This document shows, in pieces, positions 17,733-30,434 of a stretch of DNA of 64,000 nucleotides; position 1 is the stretch's first letter; each line of letters starts with the position of its first letter. Both the position numbers and the translations under genes were made by a program. The DNA is from Trinickia symbiotica (GTDB taxonomy: Bacteria > Pseudomonadota > Gammaproteobacteria > Burkholderiales > Burkholderiaceae). Under the pieces are notes generated by a model, which saw only the letters and a program-made list of their open reading frames with translations, ran no database searches and was not told where the DNA came from. The stretch lies in assembly GCF_002934455.1 (NCBI RefSeq), contig NZ_PTIR01000013.1, positions 62,001 to 126,000 on the forward strand, written 5' to 3'.

Positions 17733-17846
17733 GGAAAACCTCGAATCAAGCGGGAAATAAGTTGCTTCGAAAAACAAGAATGAGGTGCGGCAGTCCGGCG
17801 CGGGCGCCTCGCTTGGGCGCCCTGCCTCAGGCCCGCTTTTCAGTCT

Positions 17847-18920
17847 TTACTTCAAAACCAGTTTGAGCGCCGCGAGCATTTGTGCGTTTTCGTCCGGTGT
17901 GCCGACCGTCAAGCGCAGGCAATTCGCAAGCAATGGGTGGATTTTACTCACGTTTTTGACCAAAATCCGCGCCGCGAGAAGGGTTTCGAACACGGCGTCC
18001 GCGTCGGGCACGCGCACGAGCAGAAAATTGCCCGCGCTCGGAAAGACGGTGGTGCCCTGCAATGCCGCCACGGCATCGGCAAGGCGGGTCCGTTCGGCCC
18101 GCAGATCGGCGGCCTGAACCTCGAGCACATCGTCGATGTGATCGAGCATGAACTCGGCGGCGGCCTGCGTTAGAACGTTGACGTTGTAGGGCGGCCGAAC
18201 CTTGTCGAGCTCGTCGAGCCAGACGGGCGAGCCCGCGAGGTAGCCGAGCCGGATGCCGGCCAGACCGAGCTTCGACACCGTTCGCATGACGACGACATTG
18301 CCGAATTCGAGCACGCGCGGCAGCCAGCTCTTTTGCGCGAACGGCTGATAGGCCTCGTCGATGACGACGAGGCTTTGCCCCGCCGCCGCGATGATGCGCT
18401 CGACGTCCTCTTCGGGATAGAGCGTGCCCGTCGGATTGTTCGGGTACGCCAGATAGACGACGGCCGGCCGATGCTCGGCGATCGCGGCCAGCATCGCCTC
18501 GGTATCGAGCGTGAGATCGGCTCGGTGCGGCACGCCGACGAACTCGATCTGCGCGAACTTCGCCGACATCTGATACATCACGAAGGCCGGCACCGGCGCG
18601 AGCAGCTTCGCGCCGGGCTTGGCGCAAGCGACGGCGATCATGCTGATGATCTCGTCGGAGCCGTTGCCGAGCAGCACGGCGCAGCCGGCCGGCACGCCCA
18701 TCACGCGCTTGAGCTTATCGATCAGCGCGGCGGGCCGCGGCGCCGGATAGCGGTTCAGCGCCACGCCGGCCAGGTGCTCGCCGAGCTGCCGCGCGAGCGC
18801 GTCGGGCAGCTCGTAGGGGTTCTCCATCGCATCGAGCTTCACGAAACCCGTCGCATCGGGAACCGGGTAGCTCGTCATCGCCAGCACGTCGCCGCGGATA
18901 ACGTCTTTAGGTGTCGTCAT
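17847..18920 (-). CDS. hisC: Histidinol-phosphate aminotransferase
   Basis: A 357-residue PLP enzyme of fold type I that transaminates imidazole acetol phosphate. The Schiff-base lysine is K217 in [15 protein letters not shown]; the PLP-phosphate and ring contacts appear in [20 protein letters not shown] and VIDEAYQPF. It lies between hisD (55 bp) and hisB (114 bp). Confidence 0.97.
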   Translation of the reverse strand: MTTPKDVIRGDVLAMTSYPVPDATGFVKLDAMENPYELPDALARQLGEHLAGVALNRYPAPRPAALIDKLKRVMGVPAGCAVLLGNGSDEIISMIAVACAKPGAKLLAPVPAFVMYQMSAKFAQIEFVGVPHRADLTLDTEAMLAAIAEHRPAVVYLAYPNNPTGTLYPEEDVERIIAAAGQSLVVIDEAYQPFAQKSWLPRVLEFGNVVVMRTVSKLGLAGIRLGYLAGSPVWLDELDKVRPPYNVNVLTQAAAEFMLDHIDDVLEVQAADLRAERTRLADAVAALQGTTVFPSAGNFLLVRVPDADAVFETLLAARILVKNVSKIHPLLANCLRLTVGTPDENAQMLAALKLVLK

Positions 18921-18975
18921 AATCGTTCAGCCGGTTGTCCGGCCCGTGTCCTTCCTGGCCATTGGGTCTTTCGCT

Positions 18976-20298
18976 TCACCCGGTTTGCTTCATGCGGTAT
19001 TCGGCACTCTTCGCATGTGCCGGCAACCCTTCACCATAAGCAAGCTCGGCCGCGATCTCGCCGAGCGTCTGCGCGCCCTCGGCACTGACTTCGATCACAC
19101 TCGAGCGCTTGAAGAAATCGTAGACGCCGAGCGGCGACGAAAAGCGCGCCGTGCGCGACGTCGGCAGTACGTGGTTCGGCCCGGCGCAGTAGTCGCCGAG
19201 GCTTTCGCTCGTGAAGCGGCCGACGAAGATCGCGCCCGCATGGCGAATCTCGTTCGCCCACTGCTGCGGGTCGAGCGCCGAAATCTCGAGATGCTCGGGG
19301 GCGATCCGGTTCGCGATCGCGCAGGCCTCGGCCATGTCCCGCACCTTCACGAGCGCGCCGCGATCTTCCAGCGAGCGCTGGATCACGTCGCGGCGCGGCA
19401 TCGTCGGCAGGAGCTCCGCCATCGCTTCCTCGACGCGCGCGATGAACGCGTCGTCGGGCGCGAGCAGAATCGATTGAGCAAGCTCGTCGTGCTCGGCCTG
19501 CGAGAAGAGATCCATCGCGACCCAGCGCGGATCGGTCGTGCCGTCGCACAGAACCAGAATCTCCGAAGGCCCGGCGATCATGTCGATGCCGACCGTGCCG
19601 AACACGCGGCGCTTCGCCGATGCCACATAGGCATTACCGGGGCCGCAGATCTTGTCGACCGCGGGCACCGTCTCGGTGCCGTACGCGAGCGCGCCGATCG
19701 CTTGCGCGCCGCCGATCGTGAAGACGCGATCGACGCCGCCGATGAGCGCCGCCGCCAGCACGAGCGGGTTCTTCACGCCGTCGGGCGTCGGCACGACCAT
19801 GACGATCTCGCGCACGCCGGCCACGCGCGCCGGCAAGGCATTCATCAGCACCGACGAGGGGTACGCGGCCTTGCCGCCGGGCACGTAGATTCCCGCGCGA
19901 TCGAGCGGCGTCACCTTCTGGCCGAGCACCGTGCCGTCGGCCTCCGTGTACTGCCAGCTATGGCTGCCGCATTCGATCTTCTGCTTCTCATGGTAGCCGC
20001 GCACGCGCGCGGCCGCCGCTTCGAGCGCCGCGCGCTGCTTCGGCTGGAGGCTTTCGAGCGCCGCCTCGAGCTCCGTGATCGGCAGCTCGAGCGCGGCGAC
20101 GCTCGACGCGTCGAGCCGGTCGAAGCGGTTCGTGTACTCGAGCACCGCCGCGTCGCCGCGCCGCTTCACGTCGGCAAGAATCTGCGCGACGGAGCGCTCG
20201 ATCGCCTCGTCCTCGCTCGCCTCGAAGGCGAGCACCGCCGCGAGCGCCGCATCGAAGCCGGCGGCGCTCGAATCGAGTTTGCGAATCTTCAGAGACAT
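18976..20298 (-). CDS. hisD: Histidinol dehydrogenase
   Basis: A 440-residue zinc-dependent NAD enzyme carrying out the last two oxidations to histidine. Signature segments include [35 protein letters not shown] and [13 protein letters not shown], with the zinc/catalytic histidine block [11 protein letters not shown] and the C-terminal [20 protein letters not shown]. It follows hisG by 57 bp. Confidence 0.97.
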   Translation of the reverse strand: MSLKIRKLDSSAAGFDAALAAVLAFEASEDEAIERSVAQILADVKRRGDAAVLEYTNRFDRLDASSVAALELPITELEAALESLQPKQRAALEAAAARVRGYHEKQKIECGSHSWQYTEADGTVLGQKVTPLDRAGIYVPGGKAAYPSSVLMNALPARVAGVREIVMVVPTPDGVKNPLVLAAALIGGVDRVFTIGGAQAIGALAYGTETVPAVDKICGPGNAYVASAKRRVFGTVGIDMIAGPSEILVLCDGTTDPRWVAMDLFSQAEHDELAQSILLAPDDAFIARVEEAMAELLPTMPRRDVIQRSLEDRGALVKVRDMAEACAIANRIAPEHLEISALDPQQWANEIRHAGAIFVGRFTSESLGDYCAGPNHVLPTSRTARFSSPLGVYDFFKRSSVIEVSAEGAQTLGEIAAELAYGEGLPAHAKSAEYRMKQTG

Positions 20299-20355
20299 GC
20301 TGGTATCCGTTTCGGTAAAAGCGCGCCGATCTCGTGACCGTTCGGCGCCGCCGTT

Positions 20356-22650
<2,295 letters not shown>

Positions 22651-22739
22651 GGTTCAAGCTCCTTGCTTGGTTCGGGTTCCGCGCGCCAGTATGCGTGCCC
22701 ACGGGGACTTCCTTCGGGGCGTGGGTGTCCGTTTCATTG

Positions 22740-23543
22740 TCAGTGGCGCAGCTTGTAGCCCGATGCGATCAGACGCATCGCGAGCGCAGCGATCAGGACG
22801 AAAAACGCGGCGACGACCGCGAGGCTCGCCAGCGGATCGACGTCGGACACGCCGAAAAAGCCGTAGCGAAAGCCGTCGATCATGTAAAAGAACGGGTTCA
22901 GGCGCGACACCTGGCGCCAGATGTCCGGCAGCGTGTGGGTCGAGTAGAACACGCCCGAAAGAAACGTGAGCGGCATGATCAGGAAGTTCTGAAACGCCGC
23001 CAATTGATCGAACTTCTCGGCCCAGATGCCGGCGATGAGGCCGAGCGTGCCGAGCAGCGCCGAGCCGAGCGCGGCGAATCCGATGATGAAGAGCGGCGCG
23101 GCGAACGTCATCGGCACGAACCAGATGGTGACGATGAAAACGCCGAAGCCGACCGCGAGTCCGCGTACGACTGACGCGAGCACATAGGCGCTGAACAGCT
23201 CCCAATGCGTGAGCGGCGGCAGCAGCACGAAAACGAGATTGCCCGTGATCTTCGACTGGATCAGCGACGACGAGCTGTTCGCGAACGCGTTTTGCAGCAC
23301 GCTCATCATGATGAGGCCGGGGATCAGGAAGCTCGTGTACCCGACGCCGGGGTAGACCTCGACATGGCCGCGCAACGCATGGCCGAATATGGCCAGATAA
23401 AGCAGCGCCGTGACGACAGGCGCGAGCACCGTCTGAAAAGAAACCTTCCAGAAGCGCAGCGTCTCCTTGTAGAACAGCGTGCGAAAACCGCTCATGACGG
23501 TTCGCTCGGGCGCGGTGGATGAAGTGAGCGTGGGCCGCATCAT
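22740..23543 (-). CDS. yadH: ABC-2 type permease, YadH-like
   Basis: A 267-residue inner-membrane permease with six hydrophobic segments and ABC-2 features (FKVSFQTVLAPV-like, here FWKVSFQTVLAPVVTALLYL; the C-terminal PLTFLSGVFYSTHTLP and SRLNPFFYMIDGFRYGFFG blocks). It pairs with the ATPase encoded just before it, sharing an ATGA stop/start overlap at 23540-23543. The exported substrate is unknown; neighbours deal with lipid transport and cell-wall synthesis. Confidence 0.9.
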   Translation of the reverse strand: MMRPTLTSSTAPERTVMSGFRTLFYKETLRFWKVSFQTVLAPVVTALLYLAIFGHALRGHVEVYPGVGYTSFLIPGLIMMSVLQNAFANSSSSLIQSKITGNLVFVLLPPLTHWELFSAYVLASVVRGLAVGFGVFIVTIWFVPMTFAAPLFIIGFAALGSALLGTLGLIAGIWAEKFDQLAAFQNFLIMPLTFLSGVFYSTHTLPDIWRQVSRLNPFFYMIDGFRYGFFGVSDVDPLASLAVVAAFFVLIAALAMRLIASGYKLRH

Positions 23544-24466
23544 GCCAGCCCCTCGACGAGCTCGGGTCCGCTCATCAACTGAACAAAAACGTCTTCGAGA
23601 TCAGCCTTGCGCACGTCGATTTCCTCGAACGTACAACCGGCCGCCCGGCAGCGCGCGAGGATCGGCTCGACCTCATCATAGCTCGACAGCCGCAGCAAAT
23701 GCTGGCGCGCGCCCGGGGCCGACGGCTCCACTTCGAGCGCGCGCAGCTCAACGGGCAGCATGCCCGCGGCGAGCCGCACGAACAGCTGCATCCCGGCGAA
23801 TCGCGCGAGCAGCGCACTCGTGCTGTCGAGCGCGACCACCTCCCCTCGGCGCAGCATCGCGATCCGATCGCACAGCGATTCGGCTTCCTCGAGGTAATGC
23901 GTGGTCAACACGATCGTATGGCCCTCGCGATTGAGCCTCGAAATGAATTTCCAGAGCGTCTGGCGCAGCTCGACGTCGACGCCGGCCGTCGGCTCGTCGA
24001 GCACGATGACGGGCGGCCGGTGCACGAGCGCCTGCGCGACGAGCACACGGCGCTTCATGCCGCCCGACAGCGCGCGCATGTTCGCGTCGGCTTTCTCGGT
24101 CAGATCGAGATTCGCCATGACCTCGTCGATCCAGTCGTCGTTGCGGCGCAGTCCGTAATAGCCCGACTGGATGCGCAGCGTCTCGCGCACCGTGAAGAAC
24201 GGGTCGAACACGAGCTCTTGCGGCACCACGCCGAGCGAGCGGCGCGCCCCGCGGAAATCGGTCACGACATCGTGTCCGAGCACCGACACGCTGCCTTCGT
24301 CGGCGCGCGCCAATCCCGCAAGGATGCTGATCAGCGTGGTCTTGCCCGCGCCGTTGGGGCCGAGCAGGCCGAAGAATTCGCCCTCGTCGACCGTCAAGCT
24401 GACGCCTTTGAGCGCTTGCAGTGCCTTGTAGCGCTTCTTGACGTTGCGGATCTCTATGGCTGACAT
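23540..24466 (-). CDS. yadG: ABC transporter ATPase, YadG-like
   Basis: A 308-residue ATP-binding subunit: Walker A GPNGAGKTTLIS, signature LSGGMKRRVLVAQALVH, Walker B VIVLDEPTAGVD and the H-switch VLTTHYLEEAE. The region past residue 230 is a regulatory domain typical of drug/polysaccharide export ATPases. The partner permease overlaps by 4 bp. A TATAAT hexamer at 24628-24633 is a possible promoter. Confidence 0.9.
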   Translation of the reverse strand: MSAIEIRNVKKRYKALQALKGVSLTVDEGEFFGLLGPNGAGKTTLISILAGLARADEGSVSVLGHDVVTDFRGARRSLGVVPQELVFDPFFTVRETLRIQSGYYGLRRNDDWIDEVMANLDLTEKADANMRALSGGMKRRVLVAQALVHRPPVIVLDEPTAGVDVELRQTLWKFISRLNREGHTIVLTTHYLEEAESLCDRIAMLRRGEVVALDSTSALLARFAGMQLFVRLAAGMLPVELRALEVEPSAPGARQHLLRLSSYDEVEPILARCRAAGCTFEEIDVRKADLEDVFVQLMSGPELVEGLA

Positions 24467-24779
24467 GGATGTGCGCGGCCTTTACCGGCGGCGCGCCTTG
24501 GGTTCGACGTTTGAATGCTGGCAACGCGGCTGGCGATATTCGACGCCTCGAGAGCCGCTGCCCCGTTCGTCCGGGTCTGGCCGTCCCCCGAAATGCGGGG
24601 CGGAACGGATGTCCGGAAAAACGGTTGATTATAGGCCAACTCTCCGTTGGCCGACTGGGTGCGGGATCGCTCGCGGGAAGAGGCGGTCAGCCGATGGCTC
24701 GGCGACCGTCAGGAGGCTGTCGAAGCTGGCCGAAGCGAGGAGGATGTCGACGCGCCGATCCGCCGCCGAGCTTTAAGTT
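24467..24779. other. Intergenic region between mlaB and yadG
   Basis: No gene seen. A perfect 7-bp inverted repeat GGCCAAC/GTTGGCC (24634-24640, 24646-24652) lies directly upstream, in the minus-strand sense, of TATAAT (24628-24633). The arrangement could be an mla terminator, a yadG promoter, or both; there is no long T-run after the hairpin. Confidence 0.4.
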
Positions 24780-25082
24780 TCAGAGCTCGGCCGTGGCACC
24801 TTCCTCCGAGCGCCGATGTCGCGTCGCTACGAGCCCAAGGACGCCGTAAGCTTCGGCAAGACTCGCGAGGCCGGCGGGAAGATCGACGATGTCGAAGTCG
24901 CCGCCGCGCGCTTCGGCCGCGCGCCGCCAGGCGAGCAGGACGGCGAGCGCCGAGGAATCGAACTCGGCGAGCGGCGAGCAGTCGACGCCCGACGCGCCGG
25001 CCTCAATGCTCGCGAGCCCGACGGCGAGCGCGGCTTTCGCGCTCGCGTGCGTGATGGTCGTACCGGTCGTAAAGCGGTTCAT
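24780..25082 (-). CDS. mlaB: STAS-domain protein MlaB
   Basis: A 100-residue STAS protein that binds the MlaF ATPase and stabilises the MlaFE inner-membrane complex. The anti-sigma-antagonist-like core reads VDCSPLAEFDSSALAVLLAW (about residues 33-52), with the conserved serine at the FDSSAL turn. ATG 25082 gives MNRFTTGTT; a GTG at 25094 is an alternative. Last gene of the mla set, 17 bp after mlaC. Confidence 0.88.
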   Translation of the reverse strand: MNRFTTGTTITHASAKAALAVGLASIEAGASGVDCSPLAEFDSSALAVLLAWRRAAEARGGDFDIVDLPAGLASLAEAYGVLGLVATRHRRSEEGATAEL

Positions 25083-25099
25083 CGTGCGGTTCACGTGAC

Positions 25100-25744
25100 T
25101 CAAGTCGGCTGCTTGCCGGCCGCGAGCTGCTCGTTGCGCTGCGTGAGGAAGTCGATCAGGCCCTGCACGCCGCCCTGGTTGATCTTCTCCGTGAATTGCT
25201 GCTGATAGGCTTGAATGAGCCACGCGCCCGCCACGTTCAGGTCGTAGACGCGCCAGCCTTCCGGCGTCTTGTAAAGACGATAGTCGAGCTCGACGGGCTG
25301 CCCGTTGCTGACGACGGAGCTGCGCACGACGACGTCCGTATCGGTCGGCGAGGCTCGGAACGGCTTGAACTCGACCTGCTGATCGCGGATTTGCGAGAGC
25401 GCGCCCGAATACGTGCGGATCAGCAGCATCTTGAACTGCTCGACCATCTGGTCCTGCTGCTGCGGGGTCGCAGTGCGCCAGGCGCGGCCCATCGCAAGCT
25501 GCGTCGTGCGGCGGAAGTCGGTGTACGGCAGGATTTCCTGATTCACGACCTGCGTGATGCGGTTGATGTCGCCGCTCTTGATCGACTTGTCGGTGCGCAG
25601 CGTGTCGAGCACGCGCCCGGTCACCGTCTTGATCATGGTGTCCGGATTGCTCGTATCGACGTTGTTGACCGCCTGTTGCGCAAAACCGGCATTAGAGAAA
25701 GAAACGAACGCGGCAAAAAGAGAAATCAGAAAGAATCTTTTCAT
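25100..25744 (-). CDS. mlaC: Periplasmic phospholipid carrier MlaC
   Basis: A 214-residue protein with a signal peptide (residues 1-22, ending NAGFAQ) and the MlaC/Ttg2 fold (NQEILPYTDFRRTTQLAMG; VDYRLYKTPEGWRVYDLNV-like block here LDYRLYKTPEGWRVYDLNVA). It shuttles phospholipid between the outer-membrane MlaA and the inner-membrane MlaFEDB. Start ATG 25744 is chosen because it places the signal peptide at the N-terminus. It lies 131 bp after mlaA. Confidence 0.95.
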   Translation of the reverse strand: MKRFFLISLFAAFVSFSNAGFAQQAVNNVDTSNPDTMIKTVTGRVLDTLRTDKSIKSGDINRITQVVNQEILPYTDFRRTTQLAMGRAWRTATPQQQDQMVEQFKMLLIRTYSGALSQIRDQQVEFKPFRASPTDTDVVVRSSVVSNGQPVELDYRLYKTPEGWRVYDLNVAGAWLIQAYQQQFTEKINQGGVQGLIDFLTQRNEQLAAGKQPT

Positions 25745-25875
25745 CGTCAATCCTAGGTTCCGTGAAAGCTCGGTTACAGTACCGTGCAAGTTCGAGCCGG
25801 GTCCAGCCCGATCGAGCAAGATTCGTGTCGAACTGTTACGTCCCCACGCGTCACCGACCGCGCGCGGAGGCGGTT

Positions 25876-26850
25876 TCACTTCAGCATGCGAATCACCGGG
25901 AAGCCGGTGCGCGGCGGCGGCGGGACATATTGCTGGCCCGGCACCGTTTCGCCGTCCGGCCCGCCGAGCGGCGCCGGCGCGGCCACGCCCGACGCTCCCG
26001 ACGCCGTTTCAGCGGGCAGCGCAGCCGCGGCGCCCGAAGCAGCCGACGGCCCGGCCGGCGCCGCGCCGGCCGGACCCGATGCGGGCGCGGGCGCCGGCGT
26101 CGGGGCCGCGCCCGACGACCCATCATCATAATTCGGCGGCGGCTGCTCGTAGCTCGGAACGGCGCCGTCGCCGCCGGAAATCAGGAAGCGCCGCCGCTGC
26201 AGATAAGCACCGCGGATGAACGAATATTTGTCGATCGCCGCGGCCTGGAGCACATCGGTTGTCCCAAGTAGATTCGCGCGCGTGTTGATGAGATTCACAC
26301 CGTAAAGCGCCCAGCTGACCGACGATGGCTGGACATAGCTGAGCGGATTCCCATAGTAATCGACGACGAGCCCGGCCGCGTCGCGCACCGTGCTAGGCCC
26401 GAGCAGCGGCAACACGAGGTAAGGACCCGACGGCACGCCGTAATGCCCGAGCGTGATGCCGAAATCCGACGAGTGCTTCGGCAGCTTGGCCAACGTGGCG
26501 ACGTCGAAGAGGCCGCCGACGCCGAAGATCGTATTGATCGTGACGCGCATGATGTCGCCGACGCCGTCCGCGATCTTGAGCTGCAGCAACTCGTTCGCGG
26601 CGATGTAGACGTCGCCGACGTTCGAGAAGAAGTTCGTGACGCTCTTGCGCACCGGGTCCGGCACTACGCGCTGGTAGCCCTTCGCCACCGGCTTCAGCGC
26701 GTACGTGTCGACGGTGTCGTTGAACTTGAACACCCCTCGGTTGAGGCTCTCGAGCGGGTCTCCGGGCGTGGGCGTCTGGACGGACGCACAGCCGGCGAGC
26801 GCCGCTGCCGCAATGGCCAATGCCACGTTTTTTACGTGCGTGGTCTGCAT
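25876..26850 (-). CDS. mlaA: Outer-membrane lipoprotein MlaA (VacJ)
   Basis: A 324-residue lipoprotein (lipobox LAGC, C21) that removes mislocalised phospholipid from the outer leaflet of the outer membrane. The MlaA domain spans about residues 28-225 (DPLESLNRGVFKFNDTVD; FGITLGHYGVPSGPYLVLPL; GPSTVRDAAGLVVD). A low-complexity Ala/Pro/Gly tail of some 85 residues follows and ends TGFPVIRMLK; this is longer than in E. coli MlaA. In E. coli mlaA is unlinked, whereas here it is inside the operon between mlaD and mlaC. Confidence 0.95.
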   Translation of the reverse strand: MQTTHVKNVALAIAAAALAGCASVQTPTPGDPLESLNRGVFKFNDTVDTYALKPVAKGYQRVVPDPVRKSVTNFFSNVGDVYIAANELLQLKIADGVGDIMRVTINTIFGVGGLFDVATLAKLPKHSSDFGITLGHYGVPSGPYLVLPLLGPSTVRDAAGLVVDYYGNPLSYVQPSSVSWALYGVNLINTRANLLGTTDVLQAAAIDKYSFIRGAYLQRRRFLISGGDGAVPSYEQPPPNYDDGSSGAAPTPAPAPASGPAGAAPAGPSAASGAAAALPAETASGASGVAAPAPLGGPDGETVPGQQYVPPPPRTGFPVIRMLK

Positions 26851-26931
26851 TATTTTTCTCCGTTATGTCGGTGCCTGCCGTGCCCTTGCGACACTCCGAT
26901 GCCGGGCAGCGAAGAAAGCGCGGGTTTCATC

Positions 26932-27504
26932 TCAGCCTCCGGCGCCCGATGCGGGGGCACTAGCCGATGCCGGTGCGGGAGGCGGTACCGCGGGAGCGGC
27001 TGCCGGCGCAGCGGGCGGCGTCGCCGCAGAGCCGCCCTTCGACGCACCCATGTCGGCCGCCTTCCCGTAGAGGAACTGCCCGATCAGGTTCTCGAGCACG
27101 ATCGCCGACTGCGTCATCGAGATCGTGTCTCCGGGCTTCAGCATGTCGCTGTCGCCGCCGGGCTCGAGGCCGATGTACTGCTCGCCGAGAAGACCGGAAG
27201 TCTGGATCCTCGCCGACGAATCCTTCGGAAATTCATACTGCTTGTCGATATCGATCGTGACGACGGCCTGATAGGTGTTCGTGTCGAATCCGATCGACGC
27301 CACGCGGCCCACGACCACGCCGGCGCTTTTCACCGGCGCGCGCACCTTCAGGCCACCGATGTTGTCGAATTTGAGCTTCACCGGGTACGTCGCCTGAAAC
27401 GAGAGCGAGCTCATGTTGCCGGCCTTCAAGGCGAGAAACAGCACGGCGGCGAAGCCCAGCAGCACGAACAAGCCGACCCAGAAGTCGAGAGCAGTTTTTT
27501 TCAT
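26932..27504 (-). CDS. mlaD: MCE-domain lipid-transport protein MlaD
   Basis: A 190-residue protein with an N-terminal membrane anchor (residues 8-24) and one MCE domain (about residues 38-115; VRAPVKSAGVVVGRVASIGFD, then SGLLGEQYIGLEPGG). It forms the hexameric ring on MlaFEB. An Ala/Pro-rich tail follows. ATG 27504 is favoured over 27510 because AGGA is then 5-6 nt away. It is 98 bp downstream of mlaE. Confidence 0.95.
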   Translation of the reverse strand: MKKTALDFWVGLFVLLGFAAVLFLALKAGNMSSLSFQATYPVKLKFDNIGGLKVRAPVKSAGVVVGRVASIGFDTNTYQAVVTIDIDKQYEFPKDSSARIQTSGLLGEQYIGLEPGGDSDMLKPGDTISMTQSAIVLENLIGQFLYGKAADMGASKGGSAATPPAAPAAAPAVPPPAPASASAPASGAGG

Positions 27505-27602
27505 CGTCATCCTAGAAAGAACCGCGGGCGCGCCCGCGATGCCATCCGCGTCCTGAAGACGCCGGTAATCCACTGTGCCAATTGACGCCGGCGCGAAACG
27601 CG

Positions 27603-28379
27603 CTAGCTGAACATCAACGCCGTCAGAATGAAATCGAGGCCGAGGACGGCGAGCGAGCCGTAGACAACCGTGCGCGTCGTCGCGCGCGAGACGCCCTCGG
27701 GCGTCGCCTTCGCCTCATAGCCCTGAAAGAGCGCGATGAACGTGACGGCGAAGCCGAACACCACGCTCTTGACGACGCCGTTGCCGACATCGGCCCAGAC
27801 GTCGACGCCGCCTTGCATCTGCGACCAGAACGCACCCGCATCGACGCCGATCATCAGCACGCCGACGATGTAGCCGCCGATGATGCCGACAGCGCTGAAG
27901 ATCGCCGCGAGCAGCGGCATCGCGATGATCCCGGCCCACATGCGCGGCGCGACGATCGTGGCGAGCGGATCGACGGCCATCATTTCTAAAGCCGTCAATT
28001 GCTCGCCCGCCTTCATGAGGCCGATTTCGGCCGTGAGCGACGTGCCCGCGCGGCCCGCGAACAGGAGCGCCGTGACGACGGGGCCGAGCTCGCGCACGAG
28101 CGAGAGCGCGACCAGCAGGCCGAGCGCGCTCTCCGAGCCGTAGCGGTTCAGCGTGTAATAGCCCTGCAAGCCGAGGACGAAGCCGACGAAGAGCCCAGAC
28201 ACGGCGATGATGAGCAGCGAATAGTTGCCGACGAAGTAAATCTGCTTGATGACGAGATTCGGCCGCCGCAGCAATGCGAACAACTCGAGCACGAGGCGCG
28301 CGAAGATGCGCGTCGCGTAACCCGTGCGGGCCACGCCGTCGAGCACGCGGCGCCCGAGCAGACTGACGAGGCCGATCAT
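27603..28379 (-). CDS. mlaE: Phospholipid ABC transporter permease MlaE
   Basis: A 258-residue permease with five to six membrane helices and MlaE hallmarks ([21 protein letters not shown]-like, here [64 protein letters not shown]). It forms the inner-membrane core of the Mla system. Its ATG overlaps the mlaF stop (ATGA, 28376-28379). Confidence 0.96.
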   Translation of the reverse strand: MIGLVSLLGRRVLDGVARTGYATRIFARLVLELFALLRRPNLVIKQIYFVGNYSLLIIAVSGLFVGFVLGLQGYYTLNRYGSESALGLLVALSLVRELGPVVTALLFAGRAGTSLTAEIGLMKAGEQLTALEMMAVDPLATIVAPRMWAGIIAMPLLAAIFSAVGIIGGYIVGVLMIGVDAGAFWSQMQGGVDVWADVGNGVVKSVVFGFAVTFIALFQGYEAKATPEGVSRATTRTVVYGSLAVLGLDFILTALMFS

Positions 28380-29200
28380 GCGCGGTCTCCGGCAACGCCG
28401 AAATCGGCGGCAAGCGGCGCCTTCGCCGGATAGTGGAAACGGAATGGGCCGTCGGGCGCGCCATCGATGAATTGCCGCACCATCGGCTCCTTCGATTCGC
28501 GCAGCTCGGACGGCGTGCCTTCGGCCAGCACGGAGCCGTTCGCGAGAAAGTAGACGTAATCGGCGATCGCAAACGATTCGGGCACATCGTGCGTGACGAG
28601 AATCGACGTGGCGCCGAGCGCCTGGTTGAGCGTGCGAATCAGATTGGCGGTGATGCCGAGCGAAATCGGGTCAAGACCGGCGAACGGCTCGTCGTACATC
28701 ATCAATTCGGGGTCGAGCGCGATGGCGCGCGCGAGCGCGACGCGGCGCGCCATGCCGCCCGAAATCTGCGACGGTGCCAGATCGCGGGCACCCCGCAGGC
28801 CGACGGCATTGAGCTTCATGAGCACGAGGTCGCGAATCAGCGGCTCGGGCAAGTCCGTATGCTCGCGCAGGGCGAAGGCGACGTTCTCGAAGACGGTCAT
28901 ATCGGTGAAAAGCGCACCGAACTGGAACAACATGCCCATCTTCCGGCGCAGCGCGTAAAGCCCTTCCCGACTTTCCTTGCCCACGTCGCGGCCATGAAAA
29001 AGCACTTCGCCGCGGCGCGCGCGCTCGAGGCCACCGATGAGGCGCAGGACCGTCGTCTTCCCGCCACCCGACGCGCCCATCACGGCCACGACCTGGCCGC
29101 GCGAAAACCGCATGTTCAGGTTCGACAGAACGAGACGGTCCTCGTCGTAGCCGAAATCGACGTTGCGCAACTCGAGAATGGGCTCGGATGAAGGCGGCAC
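28376..29200 (-). CDS. mlaF: Phospholipid ABC transporter ATPase MlaF
   Basis: A 274-residue ATPase with Walker [18 protein letters not shown], signature [17 protein letters not shown], Walker [14 protein letters not shown] and the switch VTHDVPESF. It powers the Mla phospholipid transporter. It starts with GTG at 29200 ([11 protein letters not shown]); no closer ATG exists. First of the mla genes, with a promoter candidate at 29232-29261. Confidence 0.95.
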   Translation of the reverse strand: MPPSSEPILELRNVDFGYDEDRLVLSNLNMRFSRGQVVAVMGASGGGKTTVLRLIGGLERARRGEVLFHGRDVGKESREGLYALRRKMGMLFQFGALFTDMTVFENVAFALREHTDLPEPLIRDLVLMKLNAVGLRGARDLAPSQISGGMARRVALARAIALDPELMMYDEPFAGLDPISLGITANLIRTLNQALGATSILVTHDVPESFAIADYVYFLANGSVLAEGTPSELRESKEPMVRQFIDGAPDGPFRFHYPAKAPLAADFGVAGDRA

Positions 29201-29231
29201 GAAGCGGGCGCTCCCTTTATGCGGAAGCGGA

Positions 29232-29261
29232 ATTATAGGGCCTTAGGGAAAACACTGTCGT
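29232..29261 (-). promoter_or_regulatory. Candidate sigma-70 promoter of the mla operon
   Basis: On the minus strand a perfect TATAAT (29232-29237) lies 18 nt from ACGACA (29256-29261, 4 of 6 to TTGACA), in the short gap between thiE and mlaF. The -10 ends about 30 bp upstream of the mlaF GTG. Confidence 0.5.
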
Positions 29262-29292
29262 GACGCAGCGTTACTCCGGTGCAAAAAGACCG

Positions 29293-30411
29293 TTACCGAT
29301 TTGCAACGATGCGCTCGAGCGCCGCCACGGCGGCGGCCGGATCGTCTGCCCCCGTGATCGCGCTGACGACGGCCGCGCTGCCGACGCCTGTCGCCAGCAC
29401 GGCCGGCAGTTTCGCGACGTCGATGCCGCCGATGGCCACGAGCGGGACGGCCCCGTCGACGAGACGCACATAGCGCGCCAGCCGCGCCAGGCCTTGCGGC
29501 GCGGTCGCGACCGTCTTCGTGGCCGTCGGAAAAACGGCGCCGAAGGCAACGTAGCTCGGGCGAAAATGCAGCGCGCAGAGCATCTCGTAATAGCCGTGCG
29601 TAGAAAGGCCGAGCCTGACGCCGGCCACCGCGATTGCCGCGAGATCGGCCGTCTCGATGTCCTCCTGGCCGAGATGGACGCCGTAAGCGCCCGCATCGAT
29701 GGCTTCGCGCCAATGGTCGTTGATGAAGACCCGCGCGCCGTGCCTGCGGCCGGCCGCGACGCTCTCTGCAATCTCGGCCGCGAGCGCCTCGGGGCTCGCG
29801 TCTTTAACGCGAAGCTGAACCGTCGACACGCCGAGATCGAGCACGCGCTCGACCCACGGGGCGCTCGGCATGACCGCGTAGAGCCCGAGCCGGTCGGGGC
29901 AGCGCGCGAACGGCTGCGCGGGCGCCGCCGGCAGTCCCTCGACGCGCGGAAAGCGCGTGAGATCGACGGGCCAAGCGTCTTCACGCGCGGCATCGGCTTC
30001 GTCGCCGTCGCGCCAGGCGAGCGCCAAGACCAGCGCGTCGCGCGCGTCGGAGCCGCAGTCGAGAAAGCTCGCAAGCGCCGCCAGCCAGTCCTCGGCGAGC
30101 GGCCCGGTGAGCGCGTAACGGCCTTTATCGGTCGTGAGCCGCGCGCCGTGCTCATCCGCATCGATGACGCTCGCGCCCGCGGCGAGCCATTTGGCGCGGT
30201 CGGCAGAATCCGCGCCATGCTCGCGCTCGCCGGCGGCGACGATGAGATCGCCCGCGCGCGGCGCGTCGGGCGGCGTGAGGCAGATGCGCCAGGGCTCGTC
30301 CACCGGCGGCCAGTCGCCCAGGCGCGCGCGAATGCGCTCGGCGGCTTCGGTCAACTCGTCGGCCGGCGGCCAAAAGATTTCGCGGTCGGCGAAGGCGAGT
30401 GTGCGCGTCAT
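29293..30411 (-). CDS. thiE: Thiamine phosphate synthase with degenerate N-terminal domain
   Basis: The C-terminal half (about residues 170-372) is a complete TIM-barrel ThiE that joins HMP-PP to the thiazole phosphate: [28 protein letters not shown] (diphosphate-binding lysine region), [20 protein letters not shown] and [11 protein letters not shown]. The first 165 residues are not part of a normal ThiE. Their end ([15 protein letters not shown], then [15 protein letters not shown]) resembles the ThiD-ThiE junction of bifunctional enzymes, so I infer a decayed HMP-P kinase domain; kinase motifs are not visible. Last gene of the thiO-S-G-E run, 23 bp after thiG. Confidence 0.9.
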   Translation of the reverse strand: MTRTLAFADREIFWPPADELTEAAERIRARLGDWPPVDEPWRICLTPPDAPRAGDLIVAAGEREHGADSADRAKWLAAGASVIDADEHGARLTTDKGRYALTGPLAEDWLAALASFLDCGSDARDALVLALAWRDGDEADAAREDAWPVDLTRFPRVEGLPAAPAQPFARCPDRLGLYAVMPSAPWVERVLDLGVSTVQLRVKDASPEALAAEIAESVAAGRRHGARVFINDHWREAIDAGAYGVHLGQEDIETADLAAIAVAGVRLGLSTHGYYEMLCALHFRPSYVAFGAVFPTATKTVATAPQGLARLARYVRLVDGAVPLVAIGGIDVAKLPAVLATGVGSAAVVSAITGADDPAAAVAALERIVANR

Positions 30412-30434
30412 GCGTGCCTCCCGGGGCCGGGCGA

